Below are positions 9,806 through 18,466 of a stretch of 64,000 bases of DNA, piece after piece. The notes under the pieces were generated by a model, which saw nothing but the letters and a program-made list of their open reading frames with translations, was not told the DNA's origin and made no database searches. The DNA is from Bacteroidota bacterium (GTDB lineage Bacteria > Bacteroidota > Bacteroidia > AKYH767-A > OLB10), in contig JADKDR010000006.1 of NCBI GenBank assembly GCA_016714535.1, positions 1 to 64,000 on the forward strand, given 5' to 3'. The number at the start of each line of letters is the position of its first letter. Within the stretch, counting starts at the first letter, position 1. Both the position numbers and the translations under genes were made by a program.

Positions 9806-10750
9806 TTAGTGCTTTATAAATATTTTAGAAACTTGTGTAGTGTTATTTTGATAATATATTTTTGCAAAATAAATACCCTTTGCTAATTTGGAATGTAATT
9901 CGATTTTACTATTTGAAAGTTTGCCATCCGTTTGATAAACAATTTTTCCATCGCTGCTCCACATAGAAATTTTTCCAATTGAGCAATTTGATTCAAAGTT
10001 TAATTCAAATGCATCATTTAATTCAAAACGAACATCGCATTTATTCAATCCTATTACATTTATTGATAACGAAGTGTCTTCAACTACTGAAACATCATCA
10101 ATGAAATAATATGCTGCATAAAAATTTACATTATTTGGATATATTGAATCAACTTGAGTATTTGAATTATCATAGAAGTTTCCTATGGTTATAAATTTTT
10201 CTCCCCCTGCAGCTATGTATTCCCCATTTATCTGAAACCAATTCATAGTATCTGTGAGCAAAATACCACCAATGGAATTTATCTGAGGAATAAAATTTAT
10301 ATTTCCTGCTCCTAATGCAAATAAAGAATCCTTTGTTAAAGCTGCTCCAAGTTTATCAACTTGATAATTAGCTGCATCTGCTGTTGAAGCCCAAAAACTA
10401 ATTTTATATTTTTTTCCTGCTTGCAAAGAGTCGCTTAATGCTACTTCAATATATTCCCTTTGATTATTCTGTTCCCAACAAAATAATCCACAATACGCCT
10501 CACCAGATTTTGCTACTTGATAACCAACACCAGGATAATTAAGTTGTGTACCACAAGGTATTAAGTAATAAGGGGTAAAATAATCCGGTGTACTATTAGT
10601 TGGATTAAACCAAGGAGAACAAACCATTTGCGGATAGACTGTTTGTCCACAATTCAAGGTATCTTCAAACGACCAATTAGGCACAAGGTTTTGCTGTGCT
10701 AAACAATAATCACAGTAGATTAAAAAATTAAATAACAGAACTTTTTTCAT
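9806..10750 (-). CDS. secreted NLVPNWSFE-type protein with T9SS C-terminal domain
   Basis: 314 intact residues. Signal peptide 1-18 (MKKVLLFNFLIYCDYCLA), mature QQNLVPNWSFEDTLNCGQTV, then GLFCWEQNNQREYIEVALSD, a beta-sandwich with ITIGNFYDNS and YYFIDDVSVVED, and a T9SS tail (GKISMWSSDGKIVYQT ... AKGIYFAKIYYQNNT). It is the intact paralogue of 4058-5004; the signal-peptide region and upstream DNA are nearly identical, while the rest has diverged. A possible promoter -7 box, TATTTTTG on the minus strand (10774-10781), lies upstream without a clear -33 element. Confidence 0.75.
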   Translation of the reverse strand: MKKVLLFNFLIYCDYCLAQQNLVPNWSFEDTLNCGQTVYPQMVCSPWFNPTNSTPDYFTPYYLIPCGTQLNYPGVGYQVAKSGEAYCGLFCWEQNNQREYIEVALSDSLQAGKKYKISFWASTADAANYQVDKLGAALTKDSLFALGAGNINFIPQINSIGGILLTDTMNWFQINGEYIAAGGEKFITIGNFYDNSNTQVDSIYPNNVNFYAAYYFIDDVSVVEDTSLSINVIGLNKCDVRFELNDAFELNFESNCSIGKISMWSSDGKIVYQTDGKLSNSKIELHSKLAKGIYFAKIYYQNNTTQVSKIFIKH

Positions 10751-11127
10751 TTTGAGATTTTTTAAAATTTACTCAAAAATACAATTGTTACTTGCAATAT
10801 GTTTGTAAAGATATAAAATGAATTAACGTGTGCAACACGTCTGTTGCCCAATATTTATGTACAGGTAAGAATCTTAGCACCCAAAGTAAAGTTGAGGTGT
10901 CGGAAAAGTCTATCTATTTAAAAAAATTTGGATTACATATTAAAAAATTGCGTGAAGCTAAAGGGCTAACACAATTTCAAGTAAGTATTGATATGAATAA
11001 AGGTAGACAAAGTCTTTAACGTATAGAAACAGGAAGAACTAACCCGACAATTTTTTACCTCAAAGAATTAGCTGCTGCTCTTGATATAAAATTAAAAGAC
11101 TTGACGGATTTCAAATATTAGTTTTTC
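10673..11127. repeat. copy 2 of the ~452 bp repeat (first copy 4926-5377)
   Basis: Contains the start of the NLVPNWSFE gene (minus), the shared upstream region and the dead XRE gene (plus). The boundary past the XRE stop is the same as in copy 1, but the DNA beyond it belongs to a different tail-fibre-like gene. Confidence 0.9.
10897..11121 (+). pseudogene. XRE-family HTH regulator with in-frame ochre codon (copy 2)
   Basis: Read from GTG 10897 this has the same 74-codon frame as 5147-5371, with the same TAA at codon 41 (11017-11019), where glutamine is expected. In this copy a longer upstream reading from GTG 10828 is also open, but it runs through the non-conserved bases near 10850, so I do not prefer it. 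The encoded sequence is the same as in copy 1. The shared nonsense codon means the gene died before the block was duplicated, or the copies have been homogenised since. Confidence 0.75.
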
Positions 11128-11529
11128 TCTCATTATCACTTATCTTCAACTCCATCAAACCTTTTTGAGATTCCAAAATAAAAGCCATTAAATGTTGTCG
11201 TCATTCTCGGTTGTAATAATTATTTTGTTGGCAGCAATGGTGCCGTTAACGGTGAGTGTATACGTTGGGGTGGTTGTATTAATACCTACATAACCTTGGT
11301 TGGCTCCCGCTACGCCTATGATGGTCATGCGTTGGGTGTTATTTGTAAAAAAATTAAAGTCCCCAAGTGGCACTGTACCCATATTAATATTATTTGTACC
11401 ATTTGGATTTAAAATATTAAATTTTGCTCCTGCGGTTCCATTATTACTAAGCATTCGCCAAGCATGCGTTACTCCAGCAGGTCCATCGGTACGGAATACT
11501 TCGCCAAAGTTGATTACATAGTTGGCCAT
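11111..11529 (-). CDS. tail-fibre-like surface protein, 3' fragment (no signal peptide)
   Basis: The open part (11529-11188, 113 residues) starts inside the family at VINFGEVFRTDGPAGVTHAW and continues through NNTQRMTIIGVAGANQGYVG to TLTVNGTIAANKIII. A frame change near 11200 adds a helical tail (RQHLMAFILESQKGLMELKI) that stops at 11111-11113, overlapping the convergent XRE relic. About 165 bp (11231-11395) are essentially identical to 7310-7475. The N-terminal ~60 residues and signal peptide are missing, so it should not be exported as it stands. It is probably a remnant of a module whose 5' half was lost. Confidence 0.55.
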
Positions 11530-11612
11530 TTATGCTATGTGAATTTATTACTACTAAACATAAGTAAGTGGATTTTGTTTACACATACTTGCACAAAATG
11601 TTTTGCAGCATG

Positions 11613-11639
11613 GTCACCTGCCTACAAGGCGGGTGTGAC
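11613..11639. repeat. near-perfect palindrome
   Basis: GTCACCTGCCT, a 3-base loop, then AGGCGGGTGTGAC form a GC-rich stem with one mismatch and one bulge inside AT-rich DNA, between two broken genes. There is no T run, so it is not a typical terminator. It may be a REP-like unit or a recombination scar. Confidence 0.45.
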
Positions 11640-11723
11640 AGATTTGTTTAAAAAATCTCACGCTTGAATTGAGATCAATCGAGTTTATTTAACCGCTTTA
11701 GCTCTACATTTATAATGGCGATG

Positions 11724-12595
11724 TTATAGACCTTTCTTTATTAGTTTCTTTAACATGGTTCCCTTATCTGTTGTTATAGTTACCAAATAAACTCCATCTA
11801 CGTAGTTTGAAATGTCGACTAAAAATGTTTTAGCATTAGCATTTTCTTGCTTTATTAATTGCCCAACCAGTGATTCAATTTTATAAGACCACACTTCATA
11901 GTCAGATTGTATAAATACAGAACCTGTTGATGGGTTTGGGAATAACGAAGTCTTATACCAGGGTGAATTCTCGAAATTCCTATCGGATAGTTTAGATAAC
12001 AAGTTGTAAAATTTGGATTGCTGTAAAGTACAACTCCGTCTTTTTCAAAGCATAAAAGTGTAGGATAATAAATGTCAGCAATTGCGATTCCAGTTACACC
12101 GCTATTAAAAAATTCCCATGGTGCTTCCTATTCCTTCAATCCAATATTCATCAAATCCTGTGTTCTGATATACCAGAAATTTTTAACCTTTGTGATAATT
12201 GTTTCCAATAAGTATACTGTCAATTATGTCCACCTTAATTAAAATAGGCTAGAATAATAAATAAATGAAATGGGATAAACAGTGATTGTGTCATTTACAG
12301 ATAATGAGAAGTCATAAAGCAACTGCTCTTGAGTGCTTCCTGAAGCAATTGAAAAAACTTTTTTCTGAACTGTGTCTTCCCTTAGTAGGGCAAAAAATGT
12401 TCCTGTTGTCACAATACTGTCATTGGTGAAAAGATACTTTTTATAATTCACCGAATTGTAGGTGGAGTCACCGTCAACGAAATATTTTTCATCGTAAACT
12501 GACCAAATAGCAGTTGAATCAGGGAAATTTAAGTTCTGTCCATGCACTGACATCGAAGCCAGCACAATAGTCAATAAAAATAATAAATGTTTCAT
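11724..12595 (-). pseudogene. secreted T9SS protein of unknown function, broken
   Basis: The 5' part (12595-12239, 118 residues) has a signal peptide (MKHLLFLLTIVLASMSVHG), then NLNFPDSTAIWSVYDEKYFV and DTVQKKVFSIASGSTQEQLL. The 3' part (12002-11724) is a T9SS domain (TSLFPNPSTGSVFIQSDYE ... VDGVYLVTITTDK). The DNA between them still encodes family-like pieces on the minus strand in other frames (EYWIEGIGS, YPTLLCFEKDGV). This matches a common Bacteroidota T9SS family whose members read NLNFPDSTAIWSVYD near the N-terminus; its function is unknown. At least two frame changes are required. The truncated tail-fibre gene lies ~195 bp downstream. Confidence 0.6.
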
Positions 12596-12848
12596 GTTTT
12601 TTTGTTTTAAATGTTCTTATGTTTTTAAAATGACTATTAACTTCAAGCTCTCCAAAATAACACATCAATTCATGATGGTGAAGCAAATGAGAAAAATCAA
12701 TTTCTCAATAGCTGAGCTTCAATAGCATGATGTAAATATAAAAAAATAACAACTTGCGATTGAATGATAATAAATAATTCAAATTTTTTCATCTTACACA
12801 CTTTATGAAACAGTGTCCAAGGACGCCATCAAAGGCTAAAACAAAATC
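12596..12848. other. intergenic DNA between the T9SS island and the sdh operon
   Basis: No gene seen on either strand. It would hold the promoter of the 12595-11724 gene and the junction between the island and the sdh operon. There is no sdhB coding sequence here. Confidence 0.5.
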
Positions 12849-12878
12849 AAAAAAAAGCCGGAACAATCCAGCTTTTTC
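12849..12878 (-). terminator. intrinsic terminator after sdhA
   Basis: On the minus strand AAAAAGCTGGA, a short loop and TCCGGCTTTTTT form a stem with one mismatch and a U-rich tail, 40 bp after the sdhA stop. Transcription of the sdh operon therefore probably ends here, before any sdhB. Confidence 0.75.
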
Positions 12879-12916
12879 CTTTTGAAGTTAATTCAAACTA
12901 TCAAAGATATTTCAAA

Positions 12917-14914
12917 TTACTTATAACTCCGCTGACTGCGTTGCACAAACTCATAGTTGAGATCTTCTTTGTGTAATTGTTGAGGTACATCTTCGCCCAT
13001 ATATTGCCATGCTGCTGCATAGCTGTATTTCTCATCATCGCGTAGCGCCTCTCCTTCATCGTCCTGAAACTCAGCACGGAAGTGACCTCCACAGCTTTCG
13101 TTACGGTCGAGGGCGTCCATCATCATTAGCTGTCCAAGCTCAATAAGATCGGCAACACGTGAAGCTTTTTCAAGATTCTGATTAAGCTCATCGCCACTTC
13201 CTGGCACATTTACATTTTTCCAAAAGTCGGTCTTCAAGACTTTAAGTTTTTCCAAGCCTTCTTTCAAGCCGCTTTCGGTACGTTCCATGCCACAATGATT
13301 CCACATTATTAAACCAAGTTCACGATGATACTCGTGTACTGTTTTGGTTCCCTTTGTAGCTAATAGTTGTTGTACCCTGTTTTTAACAGCATTTTCAGCC
13401 TCGTCAAATTCCGGGCTTTGTGCCGAAATTGGTTTCCTTTCAATATCGGCCAGGTAGTCGCCAATGGTTGAAGGAATAACAAAATACCCATCGGCCAGAC
13501 CTTGCATGAGTGCACTGGCGCCTAATCTGTTAGCTCCATGGTCGCTAAAGTTTGCTTCGCCTAATGCGAATAAACCTTTAATGGTGGTTTGCAAATGATA
13601 GTCAACCCATAATCCTCCCATAGTGTAATGCACGGCAGGATAAATCTGCATGGGCTCTACATAGGGATCTTCTCCTGTTATCTGCTTATACATATCGAAG
13701 AGGTTACCATATTTCTCGGCAACAACCGCTTTTCCAAATTCAATCATTTGGGCATCGGTAGGGTTTTTAATTCCGAGTTTGGTGGCTTCTTGTTTGCCAT
13801 ACTTCTCTTTCATATTGCTGGCAAAGTCAAGGTAAACAGCTTGTCCGGTAACGTTTACGCCATAACCGGCATCGCAGCGCTCTTTAGCTGCACGTGATGC
13901 TACATCACGTGGCACCAGATTTCCGAACGCAGGGTACCTTCTTTCGAGGTAGTAATCACGGTCATCTTCAGGTATATCACTTCCTTTTTTCTTGCCTGAG
14001 CGCAAGGCTTCTACATCTGATAAATTCTTGGGCACCCATATACGGCCATCGTTACGCAAAGATTCACTCATCAGTGTAAGCTTACTCTGATGATCGCCAC
14101 TTACCGGTATGCAGGTAGGATGTATTTGCGTGTAACAAGGATTCCCAAAGAATGCACCACGCTTGTGCGCACGCCATATGGCAGTGGTATTGCTACCACG
14201 AGCATAGGTTGTAAGGTAAAAAACGTTGCCATAGCCACCGGTGCATAATAATACTGCATGGCCGGAATGGCGTTCAATAGCACCTGTAACCATATCGCGA
14301 ACAATGATGCCACGGGCGTGGCCATCAACAACCACAAGGTCAAGCATTTCGTGGCGCGTGTATGATTTTATTTGCCCCGACTTAATCTGACGATTCATGG
14401 CAGAGTATGCTCCCAACAATAATTGTTGTCCGGTTTGACCTTTCGCATAAAAGGTTCGTGACACCTGTGCACCACCAAAAGAGCGATTATCAAGTAGTCC
14501 GCCATATTCGCGGGCAAAAGGTACGCCTTGAGCCACGCATTGATCAATAATGTTAACGCTTACTTCGGCCAGACGATGAACATTAGCTTCGCGGGCACGG
14601 TAATCACCACCTTTGAGTGTATCATAAAATAAGCGATGAACACTATCGCCATCATTACGATAATTTTTTGCAGCATTAATACCTCCTTGAGCGGCAATAC
14701 TGTGTGCCCTGCGCGGACTATCCTGAAAACAAAATGTTTTCACATTGTACCCTAACTCGGCCAGTGATGCAGCTGCAGAAGCTCCTGCCAATCCGGTTCC
14801 TACTATAAGTATATCATACTTACGCTTGTTAGCCGGATTTACTAGTTTGTACTTAAACTTAGCATTTTTCCACTTATCGGCCAATGGCCCTGGAGGAATT
14901 CGTGAGTCGAGCAT
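12917..14914 (-). CDS. sdhA: succinate dehydrogenase/fumarate reductase flavoprotein subunit
   Basis: 665 residues, full length for the Bacteroidota type (~640-670). It oxidises succinate to fumarate (or the reverse) with covalent FAD on the cytoplasmic side of the membrane complex. The dinucleotide-binding motif GTGLAGASAAASLAELGY is at residues 39-56. The FAD-linking histidine is His71 in RRAHSIAAQGGINAA. Further conserved blocks are HPTCIPVSGDH, YTMGGLWVDYHLQTTIKGLF and GEANFSDHGANRLGASALMQ. The C-terminus ends normally at QRSQRSYK. It lies 86 bp downstream of sdhC in the same direction. The iron-sulfur subunit that normally follows is absent: a terminator comes next. Confidence 0.95.
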   Translation of the reverse strand: MLDSRIPPGPLADKWKNAKFKYKLVNPANKRKYDILIVGTGLAGASAAASLAELGYNVKTFCFQDSPRRAHSIAAQGGINAAKNYRNDGDSVHRLFYDTLKGGDYRAREANVHRLAEVSVNIIDQCVAQGVPFAREYGGLLDNRSFGGAQVSRTFYAKGQTGQQLLLGAYSAMNRQIKSGQIKSYTRHEMLDLVVVDGHARGIIVRDMVTGAIERHSGHAVLLCTGGYGNVFYLTTYARGSNTTAIWRAHKRGAFFGNPCYTQIHPTCIPVSGDHQSKLTLMSESLRNDGRIWVPKNLSDVEALRSGKKKGSDIPEDDRDYYLERRYPAFGNLVPRDVASRAAKERCDAGYGVNVTGQAVYLDFASNMKEKYGKQEATKLGIKNPTDAQMIEFGKAVVAEKYGNLFDMYKQITGEDPYVEPMQIYPAVHYTMGGLWVDYHLQTTIKGLFALGEANFSDHGANRLGASALMQGLADGYFVIPSTIGDYLADIERKPISAQSPEFDEAENAVKNRVQQLLATKGTKTVHEYHRELGLIMWNHCGMERTESGLKEGLEKLKVLKTDFWKNVNVPGSGDELNQNLEKASRVADLIELGQLMMMDALDRNESCGGHFRAEFQDDEGEALRDDEKYSYAAAWQYMGEDVPQQLHKEDLNYEFVQRSQRSYK

Positions 14915-15000
14915 ATTTTCTTTTGTTTATTACTATTTCTGCTTTTGATAATTACCCTATATAGTAATGGTTGCTACCTCGGCAGATATTTTAATTCATT

Positions 15001-15792
15001 TTATTTGTTGAAATAGAAATACAAAGGCATGGCAGCAAACAGAATTGGAACAATTATTCCAAAGGCATATCCCACAAATTTAATAATGGGTGTATAAGTC
15101 TTATGTCTGATACCCAACGTTTGAAAAGCACTTTGAAAACCGTGCAATAGATGAAACGATAGAGCTATCATACTAAATACATATAAGCATACCAACCATA
15201 GTTCATTTTGAAAATCGGTTTTTACCTCGTGATACAGATTTTTGATTATTAAAACCTTATTTGCTCCTGCTGAAAATTCTTGTGACTTAAAGTTAGGTTT
15301 CTCAGGCATTTGCTTCACCATGTCGGTAATATCTGTAAAGGTGGTTTCATTGGTTTCAAGGTTGGTAAGATATTGAGCCCATGGTACTTCGCTAAATTTG
15401 TACTCGTACCAAAAATTGCTCATGTGTACAACAATAAAAACAAGAATTATGGTTCCCAGTATTCCCATATTACGAGCCGACCATTTGCTTGTAGCACCGC
15501 TTGTTTGTCCATATCCCTTTTTGCGGGCACTCATGTTTTTAAGCGTGAGTACCAAAGCCAATACTGCATGTGCTACAATAGTAGCATAAAGCAGATACGA
15601 TACAGTCTTGATAAGCGGGTTGGAAGTCATTAGTATGGTGTAGGTATTGAAGGCATACCCATCGTCATTACGAAACAACTGCAAGTTGCCAACCACGTGT
15701 ATGAGTAAAAACAAAACCAGGAACAACCCTGTAAGTGACATTAAAACCTTGCGTCCAATTGAGGATGTGAATATTCCCAATAAATTATTCAT
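15001..15792 (-). CDS. sdhC: succinate dehydrogenase cytochrome b subunit
   Basis: 263 residues from ATG 15792 (the frame is open to 15855, but MNNLLGIFTSSIGRKVLM is the usual start). It is the single large membrane anchor of the Bacteroidota SdhC/FrdC type, with five hydrophobic segments near residues 18-40, 60-80, 105-125, 190-210 and 235-258. Haem-ligand candidate histidines are in LIHVVGN, VAHAVLA, VVHMSNFWYEY and FHLLHGFQSAFQTLG. It anchors SdhA/SdhB and passes electrons to or from menaquinone. A strong promoter lies 34-64 bp upstream. Confidence 0.92.
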   Translation of the reverse strand: MNNLLGIFTSSIGRKVLMSLTGLFLVLFLLIHVVGNLQLFRNDDGYAFNTYTILMTSNPLIKTVSYLLYATIVAHAVLALVLTLKNMSARKKGYGQTSGATSKWSARNMGILGTIILVFIVVHMSNFWYEYKFSEVPWAQYLTNLETNETTFTDITDMVKQMPEKPNFKSQEFSAGANKVLIIKNLYHEVKTDFQNELWLVCLYVFSMIALSFHLLHGFQSAFQTLGIRHKTYTPIIKFVGYAFGIIVPILFAAMPLYFYFNK

Positions 15793-15825
15793 AGAGTCTT
15801 GAATTTTTTTTCTGAAAAAAGCATG

Positions 15826-15856
15826 CAAATGTAGGCAGAATTCAATTGGATGCAAA
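15826..15856 (-). promoter_or_regulatory. Bacteroidota-type promoter of sdhCA
   Basis: On the minus strand TTTG (15853-15856), a 19-base spacer and TACATTTG (15826-15833) match the TTTG-N19-21-TAnnTTTG consensus of the Bacteroidota primary sigma factor exactly. Transcription should start near 15818, giving a leader of about 25 nt before the sdhC ATG at 15792. Confidence 0.75.
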
Positions 15857-15927
15857 TGTTGTGTTCACTTGATTTTTTATTTTTAAAAATTGTGAACTTA
15901 ATTAATTTTTATAGCTTTTTCTATCGA

Positions 15928-16518
15928 TTAGAAACTATTGGTTAAACAGAATTGCTTGCAGCTTACTATCAAGTCAGGGAAAAAGGAATTAAAATCTTGT
16001 TCGTATTCCGCATAATCGGCAACCAGATAGTTGGTAGCATGTTCCATATTGTTGTCAAAACGGGCTCTGCGGCTCATACCACGAAAAACATTTTGCATGC
16101 CTTCGATATACTGATAATTATAAAGCCAATTGTTAGGTTCGATGTAATTGAGGATATAGCGCGTGCGCTCGGGCAAAATAGCTTTGTGTTGGTGAAGCAA
16201 GTCGTAAAATTGCTGCGTATAATGCAACAAAGGCTGATGATGATACTGTTGCCATTGTATTGCCAAAAAGTGATCATAATATAAATCTGACACAACCGGT
16301 GCATACTTGCCTACCGTAGGGTGCAGCCTCTTTTTGGTTTGGTGTACGCGCGGATGCGAATCGGTGTAGCTGTCAATGTGCTTATGCAACAAAATCCCTT
16401 TTTGAATATCGGGATGAAACATGCTTTTGTCCACACCCTTTAGTTGATCAGCAATAAAATTTCCAATTTGAATCAGCTCGTTTTCACCGGAGAGGTATAT
16501 GTGTGCAAGGTAATTCAT
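15928..16518 (-). CDS. acyl carrier protein phosphodiesterase-like protein
   Basis: 196 residues, the normal length of the AcpH/DUF479 family, which removes 4'-phosphopantetheine from holo-ACP (HD-like metal-dependent hydrolase fold). Visible family features are MNYLAHIYLSGENELIQIGN, FIADQLKGVDKS, KGILLHKHIDSYTDSHP with its histidine/aspartate cluster, VVSDLYYDHFLA and FRGMSRRARFDNNM. It is monocistronic in appearance and is not functionally linked to sdh. The assignment is by family pattern only. Confidence 0.85.
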   Translation of the reverse strand: MNYLAHIYLSGENELIQIGNFIADQLKGVDKSMFHPDIQKGILLHKHIDSYTDSHPRVHQTKKRLHPTVGKYAPVVSDLYYDHFLAIQWQQYHHQPLLHYTQQFYDLLHQHKAILPERTRYILNYIEPNNWLYNYQYIEGMQNVFRGMSRRARFDNNMEHATNYLVADYAEYEQDFNSFFPDLIVSCKQFCLTNSF

Positions 16519-16905
16519 GCATTGCTGATGTTATATTTTTTAGAAAACGAATATGAGAATAAATTTTGGTAACCAAGTTTGTAGATGAGCTTTCAATCAC
16601 ATTACGATAAGAAGATAATGTCACATCTTCAAAAAGGAAAGGTTTAGGATCAACGCCAATTCTATTTATAATATGATTTGATTTAAAATTGCAGCAAAAC
16701 ATGATTTGTAATTTGTATTGCATTACAACTTGATATGTGTCAAAAAAATTGTAGTTGGGTTTGCAACTTAAAATGGTATCAAAATAAATCTAAGAATTGA
16801 CATTACGATTTTTCCAAATAGGTGATGCAGTTAGTATGTACTCAGAAAGATGGTTAACTAAGTGATATGGAATTATAAATTTCCATACCTGATTAAGTTT
16901 TACTA
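16519..16905. other. 387 bp intergenic stretch
   Basis: An open frame (16723-16484, minus) overlaps the AcpH gene start and has no family resemblance; I do not consider it a gene. 16866-16887 is a weak hairpin (TATGGAA / TTTCCATA), a degenerate relative of the terminators found after the other propeller genes. Confidence 0.45.
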
Positions 16906-18374
16906 CTATTTTACTATCACAAGTTTTTGATATTGGTCAATGGCTCCATTGTCAATTGCAATAAAATATATCCCATTACTTAACTCCGCTGTGCTAACTC
17001 GGTTGTTGGTATCATTTGTCAACATTACTGATTTGAGCAAATTACCATACCCATCAAATATTTTAGCATTTATTTTTCAAACTAATGGTTCCTACATTTA
17101 TTTCAAAATAATCTTTTGCGGGTTTGGTACAATAGAAACAATTGGCTTTGTGCCGGCAGGCGGTACACCCAACCCCAATGTATCGCAACTGCCCGGCAAA
17201 GGCCAAGCCTATAATTTGGATAATTTGGTATAGTGCCTCTGTGAAACCGCGGCATAATAATTTTATTTTGTAAAACCTTGCACCCTATACCAACTACATC
17301 AGGTGAATCTATTACATGGATGTTGCGCCTGCAAGCCCCTCCGCCAGGTATATAAATTCTATTATCGGCCGCCAAATAAGGCCAGGTAAATCCTTCATAA
17401 TCACAACTGTCAAACACAATAGAATCCAATACCGCAACTGTATCACGAGTGGCCTTCCAATTTGTTTTAGTAAGGTCATACTGTTCAATTGCCCATCCAG
17501 TTGACAAATATAAAAGTTGGCTATTGGGAGAAAATATAGGCGTACCATAAATTTTTTTCTCTTGCCAATTACTTAACAAACCTATACAACGGTCAAAGTC
17601 ATATAGGTTGATGCGTTTATTGGAGCAATTTACATATTTACTGCCATCTGGAGAGAAATACTGCACACCTTGCGAACTATGCCCGCCAGCCCAAGTGTTG
17701 ATATGGCCATAAATTTGCGTAAATGGCCCACTCACTCCTTGTGGGGTTAACAAAAAAGTATAAAAAGTATCGCCTTCTGCTGAATGGCATAATACCCACC
17801 AATCTCTACCGTTGCCATGCTTTACAGCGTTTATATACCCATCCATTTTATTCCAATTTAGCGCTTGATTTTTACTTATAACAGCCCCATTACCATTATT
17901 TAGTGACATATCTATTTTGGCTAAGTATAAGTGTGATGGTAAAACAGAAGGTGGTATATCATTTTCAGGTGAAAAGGAAAATAAATTGTAAATAGGTAAG
18001 GTATCTAAAAGTGGTAAAATAATACTGGATTGTGGTCCATACCCTCCATAATTAGGGCTTAATACAGCATAAGTATTCATCAGTGTGTCACCATTCGGCA
18101 AAACATTATTATTTCTATCATACACTCTTTTCATGTCATTATAAAAGAGGAGTTTACCACTACTATCGCTTATCATACTTAGAGTCCAAAAAAATTCGTT
18201 ATTTATTGAAGTTGTATCAATAAAGGCACTATCGTAAGTAAAGTTAATACTGCAACCTCCACTAAGAGGATGCTGGCCTATATTTGTGCCTAAGTACCAC
18301 CAATTATCCATTTTGTTTTGGGCTTGGGTTAAGGCAGTGCAGAATAAAAAATAAATAATTAGTTTTTGTTTCAT
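16906..18374 (-). CDS. secreted beta-propeller protein with T9SS domain, tandem copy 1 (frameshifted 3' end)
   Basis: First of three tandem paralogues. Signal peptide 1-18 (MKQKLIIYFLFCTALTQA), then NKMDNWWYLGTNIGQHPLSG, SDSSGKLLFYNDMKRVYDRN, WWVLCHSAEGDTFYTFLLTP, YFSPDGSKYVNCSNKRINLY and IFSPNSQLLYLSTG, which are WD40/YncE-like blades. The open frame runs to residue ~390 and then leaves frame. Compared with copies 2 and 3, this copy lacks one base in each of several runs near 17059-17202 (T5 to T4, T4 to T3, C2 to C1, G3 to G2) and three bases of a CA repeat. When repaired, it ends in the same T9SS tail (SIVPNPAKDYFEINV ... YQKLVIVK, stop 16906). The role is unknown; T9SS export is inferred. 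Confidence 0.75.
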
Positions 18375-18420
18375 TACACATAAGTGTTTTAAAGTGTTTG
18401 AATTGTATTCTTTGGAAAAA

Positions 18421-18454
18421 ATCAGATATGGAAAAACAGCTTTCCATACCTGAT
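18421..18454 (-). terminator. hairpin after propeller copy 2
   Basis: ATCAGATATGGAAA / TTTCCATACCTGAT inverted repeat with a short loop; on the minus strand it follows the copy 2 stop and is followed by T6. The same hairpin recurs at 19986-20019 and 21554-21587. Confidence 0.7.
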
Positions 18455-18466
18455 TAAGTTTTACTA

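Noticed and set aside
460..12595. Prophage, because of the many tail-fibre-like genes
   Set aside because: The proteins have signal peptides, and some have T9SS tails. No capsid, terminase, integrase, lysis or tape-measure gene is present, so they are cell-surface proteins.
16484..16723. 79-residue minus-strand ORF upstream of the AcpH gene
   Set aside because: It overlaps the AcpH start, has no family resemblance and no supporting signal; it looks like chance open frame in AT-rich DNA.
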